Of a stretch of DNA of 9,037 nucleotides, positions 5,505 through 9,037 are shown one piece after another. The notes beneath the pieces were generated by a model. That model did not search any database, was not told where the DNA came from, and saw nothing but the letters and a program-made list of their open reading frames with translations. A program made the translations under genes and the position numbers. The DNA comes from Actinobacteria bacterium UBA5976 (lineage in GTDB: Bacteria > Actinomycetota > Actinomycetes > S36-B12 > UBA5976): assembly GCA_002430405.1 (NCBI GenBank), contig DJBM01000054.1, positions 1-9,037 of the forward strand, read 5' to 3'. How positions within the stretch are numbered: the first letter of the stretch is position 1; each line of letters starts with the position of its first letter.

Positions 5505-6950
5505 ATGTCCAATCTTGGACTCAAAACCCACGCAGATGCCCTTAAATTCATCAAAGAAAATAACATCCGTTTTCTAGATGTGAGATTTTGTGACCTACCA
5601 GGAGTGATGCAGCACTTTAATGTGCCAGTTGAATCCGTAGATGCAGATTTCTTTGCTGGTGGGCAGATGTTTGATGGCTCTTCAATCCGCGGCTTCCAAT
5701 CCATTCACGAATCAGATCTAAAGTTACTTGCCGATGTTACGACCGCGTTTGTGGATCCGTTCCGCAAGGAAAAGACTCTGGTGATGAACTTCTCGGTTCA
5801 TGATCCGTTTTCAGATGAACCTTACGCGCGCGACCCACGAGCAGTCGCAGCAAAAGCTGAAGCTTACTTAGCCTCCACTGGAATTGCTGATACTGCGTTC
5901 TTTGCTCCGGAAGCTGAGTTTTTCGTATTTGACTCCGCGCGATTCAAGACCACAACAAACGAATCCAGCTATCACGTGGATTCCATCGAAGGTGCTTGGA
6001 ATTCTGGAAATGAATTTAATGCTGATGGCTCTGACAACCGCGGTTACAAAACTCGGATTAAAGGTGGCTACTTCCCAGTTTCTCCAACTGATCAAATGGC
6101 AGACTTGCGCGACCAAATGGTAGTGCGCCTGGCAGAAGTTGGATTATTAGTTGAACGCTCGCACCATGAAGTTGGAACTGCTGGTCAGATGGAAATTAAC
6201 TACCGCTTCAACACTTTGCTTAAAGCAGCAGACGAGGTCATGTTGTTCAAGTACGTGATTCGTAACACCGCTTGGGAAGGTGGCAAAACTGCGACCTTTA
6301 TGCCAAAGCCGCTATTTGGTGACAATGGTTCCGGTATGCACGTGCATCAGTCTCTTTGGACAAATGGTGTGCCACTTTTCTACGATGAGCGCGGTTATGG
6401 CGGGCTATCTGACCTTGCCCGCTGGTACATCGGTGGAATTCTCAAGCATGCTCCATCACTTTTAGCATTCACAAACCCAACTGTGAACTCCTACCGTCGC
6501 TTAGTTCCTGGCTACGAAGCACCAGTTAACTTGGTTTACTCGCAGCGCAATCGATCAGCCTGCTTGCGAATTCCTGTCACCGGCAGCAATCCAAAAGCAA
6601 AGCGAATTGAATTTCGTTGCCCGGATGCAGCGAGCAATCCATACTTGGCATTTGCTGCCATGTTGATGGCGGGGCTGGATGGCATCAAGAACAAGATTGA
6701 ACCACACGCTCCAGTTGATAAAGATCTTTATGAGCTACCACCAGAGGAAGCAGCGGATATTCCACAAGTTCCATCCTCACTGCCCGAGGTATTGGATGCC
6801 CTTGAGTTGGATCACGAATATTTGCTCGAAGGTGGCGTGTTTACCAAGGACTTAATTGAAACTTGGATCGACTACAAGCGAAGCGCCGAAATTGATTATG
6901 TTCGCTTGCGTCCGCACCCAGCCGAATTCGAACTGTATTACGACATCTAA
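5505..6950 (+). CDS. glnA: Glutamine synthetase type I (GSI-beta)
   Basis: GlnA condenses ammonium and glutamate into glutamine using ATP; it forms a cytoplasmic dodecamer. From the ATG at 5505 it has 481 residues, normal for GSI-beta. Visible signatures: DGSSIRGF (57-64) with the D57 latch, metal ligands in APEAEFF (E136, E138), HHEVGTAGQMEINYR (220-234; E222, E230), the ATP/glutamate region KPLFGDNGSGMHVHQS (268-283; H279), NPTVNSYRRLVPGYEAP (324-340), NRSACLRIP (349-357) and RIEFR (367-371; E369). KDLYELPPEE (406-415) carries Y409, the residue adenylylated by GlnE in this subclass, so post-translational control is expected. Overall it closely resembles mycobacterial GlnA1. The predicted GlnR box upstream indicates transcriptional nitrogen control. 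The gene ends in a strong terminator and is probably monocistronic. Confidence 0.98.
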   Translation: MSNLGLKTHADALKFIKENNIRFLDVRFCDLPGVMQHFNVPVESVDADFFAGGQMFDGSSIRGFQSIHESDLKLLADVTTAFVDPFRKEKTLVMNFSVHDPFSDEPYARDPRAVAAKAEAYLASTGIADTAFFAPEAEFFVFDSARFKTTTNESSYHVDSIEGAWNSGNEFNADGSDNRGYKTRIKGGYFPVSPTDQMADLRDQMVVRLAEVGLLVERSHHEVGTAGQMEINYRFNTLLKAADEVMLFKYVIRNTAWEGGKTATFMPKPLFGDNGSGMHVHQSLWTNGVPLFYDERGYGGLSDLARWYIGGILKHAPSLLAFTNPTVNSYRRLVPGYEAPVNLVYSQRNRSACLRIPVTGSNPKAKRIEFRCPDAASNPYLAFAAMLMAGLDGIKNKIEPHAPVDKDLYELPPEEAADIPQVPSSLPEVLDALELDHEYLLEGGVFTKDLIETWIDYKRSAEIDYVRLRPHPAEFELYYDI

Positions 6951-6957
6951 TTAATTT

Positions 6958-7004
6958 GTTAACCACCCGCACTTGCTTTGGCAGGTGCGGGTGGTTAACT
7001 TTTT
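6958..7004 (+). terminator. Strong intrinsic terminator after glnA
   Basis: Arms at 6958-6972 and 6985-6999 form a perfect 15-base-pair stem (GTTAACCACCCGCAC and its complement). It extends through a T-G wobble and three more pairs to a TTTG loop at 6977-6980, and is followed by five T residues at 7000-7004. It begins eight bases after the glnA stop and would insulate the downstream peptidase gene. Confidence 0.95.
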
Positions 7005-7015
7005 GCCCTGTTCAT

Positions 7016-7021
7016 TAGAGT
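7016..7021 (+). promoter_or_regulatory. Candidate -10 element (leaderless) of the S9 peptidase gene
   Basis: TAGAGT is followed by six bases (CAAGGC) and the ATG at 7028. The hexamer starts only twelve bases after the T-tract of the glnA terminator, so any -35 would lie within the 3' arm of the terminator stem. No good -35 is seen there. The AAGG in the spacer is one base from the ATG and too close for a normal ribosome binding site. Confidence 0.55.
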
Positions 7022-7027
7022 CAAGGC

Positions 7028-8923
7028 ATGATTACCGCCACACCAGGCAGCTGGAAATCTCCAATCTCCGCCCAATTGCTCGCCTCTGCTGGGGTCTCTT
7101 TGGGCTTTGTTCAAGTTGTGGCAGGCGAGATTTATTGGGATGAATCTAGGCCAGATGAAGGCGGACGCACAGCAGTAGTTAGTAAAAAGCAAGGCGACCT
7201 GCTTCCTGCGCCATGGAGCGCAGTAACTCGTGTGCACGAGATGGGTGGCTTGAGTTGGCTGGTATGCAATTGGCGTGGTGAAACCGGTTTATTGTTTTCC
7301 GAGAAAAGTGATCAAAGAATTTATTGGAAAGCCGACAGCGCAGATCCAGTTGCGATTACTCCTATTAGCTCCACAGAAGCACTAGCCCGATACAGCGACT
7401 TTTTGATTCGGGGCCAAGAAATCTGGTGTGTTCGTGAAATCTCTAGCGGACAAGAAACTTATCGCGACTTAATTGCGATTACCCCAGCTGGCGACATTCG
7501 TATATTGGATTCAACTTCACATTTTTATGCGCACTTGGCACTGTCCCCGAATGAAACAAAATTAGCTTGGATCAGCTGGGAGCACCCGCAGATGCCATGG
7601 GATGGCACGCAATTGCGAGTCGCAGAAATCAGTTCCGCTGGTGAATTGGAAGCAGTTCAAGTTCGCGCAGGTGGAATTAATGAAGCAGTGAACAGTCCTG
7701 TTTGGTCAGATGAGCAGGAGCTCTATTTCATAAGTGATGTTTCTGGATTCTGGAATGTTTGGTCAGTTGATAACACTGGAAACAAAAAACAAATATTCTC
7801 TGAAGCGGCCGAGTGGGCACAGCCCATGTGGCTAGTCGGTGCACGATTTCTTCGAAAATTACCAGATGGTCGGCTAGTTGGAATTCATGGAGATCCGGCA
7901 AATGAATCACTCGTGATCGGCGATCCCAAAACCGGCTTATTGCAGGATTGCAAATCTGAACTGACCAACTTTAGTTATTTGTGCACTTCAGATGACCAAA
8001 TTGTTGCTGTCGGTGGCGGGTCTAAAGTGCCACAAGCAATCATTGAATTTGTCGCAGCGCAACCTTCGAGTAACAAAATCATTCGACAAATTGAAATTCC
8101 AGTTGATGCCAAGTTTTTGCCCGTGGCTCAAAGTGTGACTTTTCCAAGTGCAGCTGGGCGAGAAGTGCATGCATTTATCTCGCCGGCTACTAATCCTGAT
8201 TTTGAAAGCCTAGAAATTCCCCCAGTAATTATCACTGTGCATGGCGGACCAACTGCGCACACCACTGGAGTTGCAAGCGTTAAGCGAGCATTCTTTACTT
8301 CCCGCGGCTTTACTGTGGTCGACGTTAACTACGGCGGCTCTACTGGATATGGTCGGGCTTACCGCGAAACACTTAAACGGCAATGGGGCGTCGTTGATAC
8401 CGAGGACATCTTGGCTGTTGTTTCTGGATTAATTGAACAGGGTCTAGCTGATCCAAAAAGTATCTTGATTCGTGGTGGCAGCGCTGGTGGCTTTGCCGTA
8501 CTCAATGGCTTAGTTCACAGCAAAGTGTTTGCTGCCGGAGCTAATTACTATGGTGTTGCGGAATTATCTATGTTGGCCGAAGACACCCATGATTTTGAGT
8601 CGCGTTACTTAGATTCATTGGTTGGTCCATATCCAGAGCGCAAAGATTTGTATACCCAGAGATCCCCGCTAACTTATGCCGATAATTTGACTTCTCCCTT
8701 AATTATTTTTCAGGGTTCGGATGATCCAATTGTCCCCCCTTCGCAGTCACTGGCATTTAGAGACGCTTGTGTAAGAAATAGTATTAAGCATAAATACTTT
8801 GAGTTTCCGGGTGAAAGCCACGGATTTAGAAAAAGTGAAACTATAACTACTTGTGCCAATGAGGAACTGAAATTCTACGGTGAAGTACTAGGGTTCACGC
8901 CAGCAAGTGAAGTATCGAGTTAA
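7028..8923 (+). CDS. S9 family prolyl oligopeptidase-type serine peptidase
   Basis: This is a serine exopeptidase or oligopeptidase of the alpha/beta-hydrolase fold, 631 residues, with no signal peptide or membrane segment and so probably cytoplasmic. The N-terminal part (about 1-360) has repeated short blocks such as LALSPNETKLAWISW (170-184) and NSPVWSDEQELYFISD (222-237), typical of the beta-propeller that restricts access to the active site. The C-terminal catalytic domain contains ITVHGGPTA (402-410), VDVNYGGSTGYGRAYRE (431-447), GGSAGG (483-488) with nucleophile S485, QGSDDPIVPP (562-571) with D566, and GESHGFRK (595-602) with H598. It belongs to the acylaminoacyl-peptidase/dipeptidyl-peptidase-like part of S9. 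The exact cleavage preference cannot be inferred; a role in recycling imported or internal peptides is plausible. It stands alone behind the glnA terminator, with a possible co-transcribed gene 37 bases downstream. Confidence 0.93.
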   Translation: MITATPGSWKSPISAQLLASAGVSLGFVQVVAGEIYWDESRPDEGGRTAVVSKKQGDLLPAPWSAVTRVHEMGGLSWLVCNWRGETGLLFSEKSDQRIYWKADSADPVAITPISSTEALARYSDFLIRGQEIWCVREISSGQETYRDLIAITPAGDIRILDSTSHFYAHLALSPNETKLAWISWEHPQMPWDGTQLRVAEISSAGELEAVQVRAGGINEAVNSPVWSDEQELYFISDVSGFWNVWSVDNTGNKKQIFSEAAEWAQPMWLVGARFLRKLPDGRLVGIHGDPANESLVIGDPKTGLLQDCKSELTNFSYLCTSDDQIVAVGGGSKVPQAIIEFVAAQPSSNKIIRQIEIPVDAKFLPVAQSVTFPSAAGREVHAFISPATNPDFESLEIPPVIITVHGGPTAHTTGVASVKRAFFTSRGFTVVDVNYGGSTGYGRAYRETLKRQWGVVDTEDILAVVSGLIEQGLADPKSILIRGGSAGGFAVLNGLVHSKVFAAGANYYGVAELSMLAEDTHDFESRYLDSLVGPYPERKDLYTQRSPLTYADNLTSPLIIFQGSDDPIVPPSQSLAFRDACVRNSIKHKYFEFPGESHGFRKSETITTCANEELKFYGEVLGFTPASEVSS

Positions 8924-8950
8924 GAACTGATTAACCAACTAATTCAACTC

Positions 8951-8956
8951 AGGAGA
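8951..8956 (+). promoter_or_regulatory. Ribosome binding site of the last gene
   Basis: AGGAGA followed by AGTA and ATG. It is almost identical in sequence and spacing to the glnA site, and it confirms 8961 as a real start. The 37-base gap from the peptidase stop contains no hairpin and no clear TANNNT promoter at the leaderless position, so the gene may be read from the peptidase transcript. Confidence 0.75.
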
Positions 8957-8960
8957 AGTA

Positions 8961-9037
8961 ATGATCGTAACTTATAAAGAAGATTTAATTGGTGGCCCAC
9001 GTCATCGCAAAGTTTCAACCGGAACAAGTCTTCGTAT
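8961..9037 (+). CDS. Start of a gene, possibly ectoine synthase-like (truncated at window edge)
   Basis: Only 25 complete codons are visible, beginning MIVTYKEDLIGGPRHRKVS and continuing with TGTSLR. Ectoine synthase (EctC) typically begins MIVR followed by an acidic residue pair, a GT/GG turn and then a S-R-R/L-R segment before its cupin core, and this fragment follows that plan loosely. EctC closes N-gamma-acetyl-diaminobutyrate to the osmolyte ectoine. No ectA or ectB lies upstream; the neighbour is a peptidase, so if the call is right this would be a stand-alone copy or a related cupin with another role. The start is secure thanks to the strong ribosome binding site; the identity is tentative because the diagnostic cupin residues lie outside the window. 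Confidence 0.4.
   Translation, partial: MIVTYKEDLIGGPRHRKVSTGTSLR

Noticed and set aside
1..9037. A novel defence, mobile or biosynthetic system
   Set aside because: Every substantial frame is a housekeeping or common family gene, composition looks even across the window, and there are no transposase, integrase, toxin-antitoxin or CRISPR signals.

Overview
This window reads as ordinary chromosomal DNA from a low-GC, streamlined actinobacterium. By eye the GC content is a little under 50%. The gene order lipB - lipA - DUF4191 gene - RDD-family gene - type I glutamine synthetase gene is, as I recall, the order seen in Mycobacterium (Rv2217-Rv2220) and Streptomyces, and the LipB and GlnA proteins resemble mycobacterial ones closely. 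Small intergenic gaps and modest GC suggest a freshwater planktonic lineage such as Nanopelagicales (acI), but I could not test this with a phylogeny.

Layout: (1) 1-1404, minus strand: the N-terminal half or so of an MMPL/RND-type membrane transporter that runs off the left edge. (2) 1542-4068, plus strand: lipB, lipA, a DUF4191 membrane protein and a 66-residue membrane protein, packed with 4-base overlaps or a 9-base gap. (3) 4074-5348, minus strand: an RDD-family membrane protein followed after 6 bases by a CE4 polysaccharide deacetylase, converging on the lip cluster. (4) 5349-5504: a regulatory region shared by the RDD gene and glnA, with a four-element GlnR-type box. (5) 5505-6950: glnA, closed by a strong intrinsic terminator at 6958-7004. 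(6) 7028-8923: an S9-family serine peptidase. (7) 8961-9037: the first 25 codons of a gene whose start resembles ectoine synthase. No gap between genes exceeds 156 bases, and I see no RNA genes, mobile elements, CRISPR arrays or integration scars.

Functional links: LipB moves octanoate from acyl carrier protein to lipoyl domains and LipA inserts the two sulfurs, so the pair makes the lipoyl cofactor for 2-oxoacid dehydrogenases and the glycine cleavage system. GlnA assimilates ammonium; it keeps the adenylylation tyrosine and has a GlnR-like operator, implying both transcriptional and post-translational nitrogen control.

The most notable non-coding pattern is a shared promoter grammar. Four gene starts (lipB, the DUF4191 gene, the RDD gene and the S9 peptidase) each have a TANNNT hexamer exactly six bases before the start codon, the layout of leaderless actinobacterial transcripts. 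glnA and the last gene instead carry a near-identical strong Shine-Dalgarno sequence. I found no convincing evidence for a wholly new biological system here.
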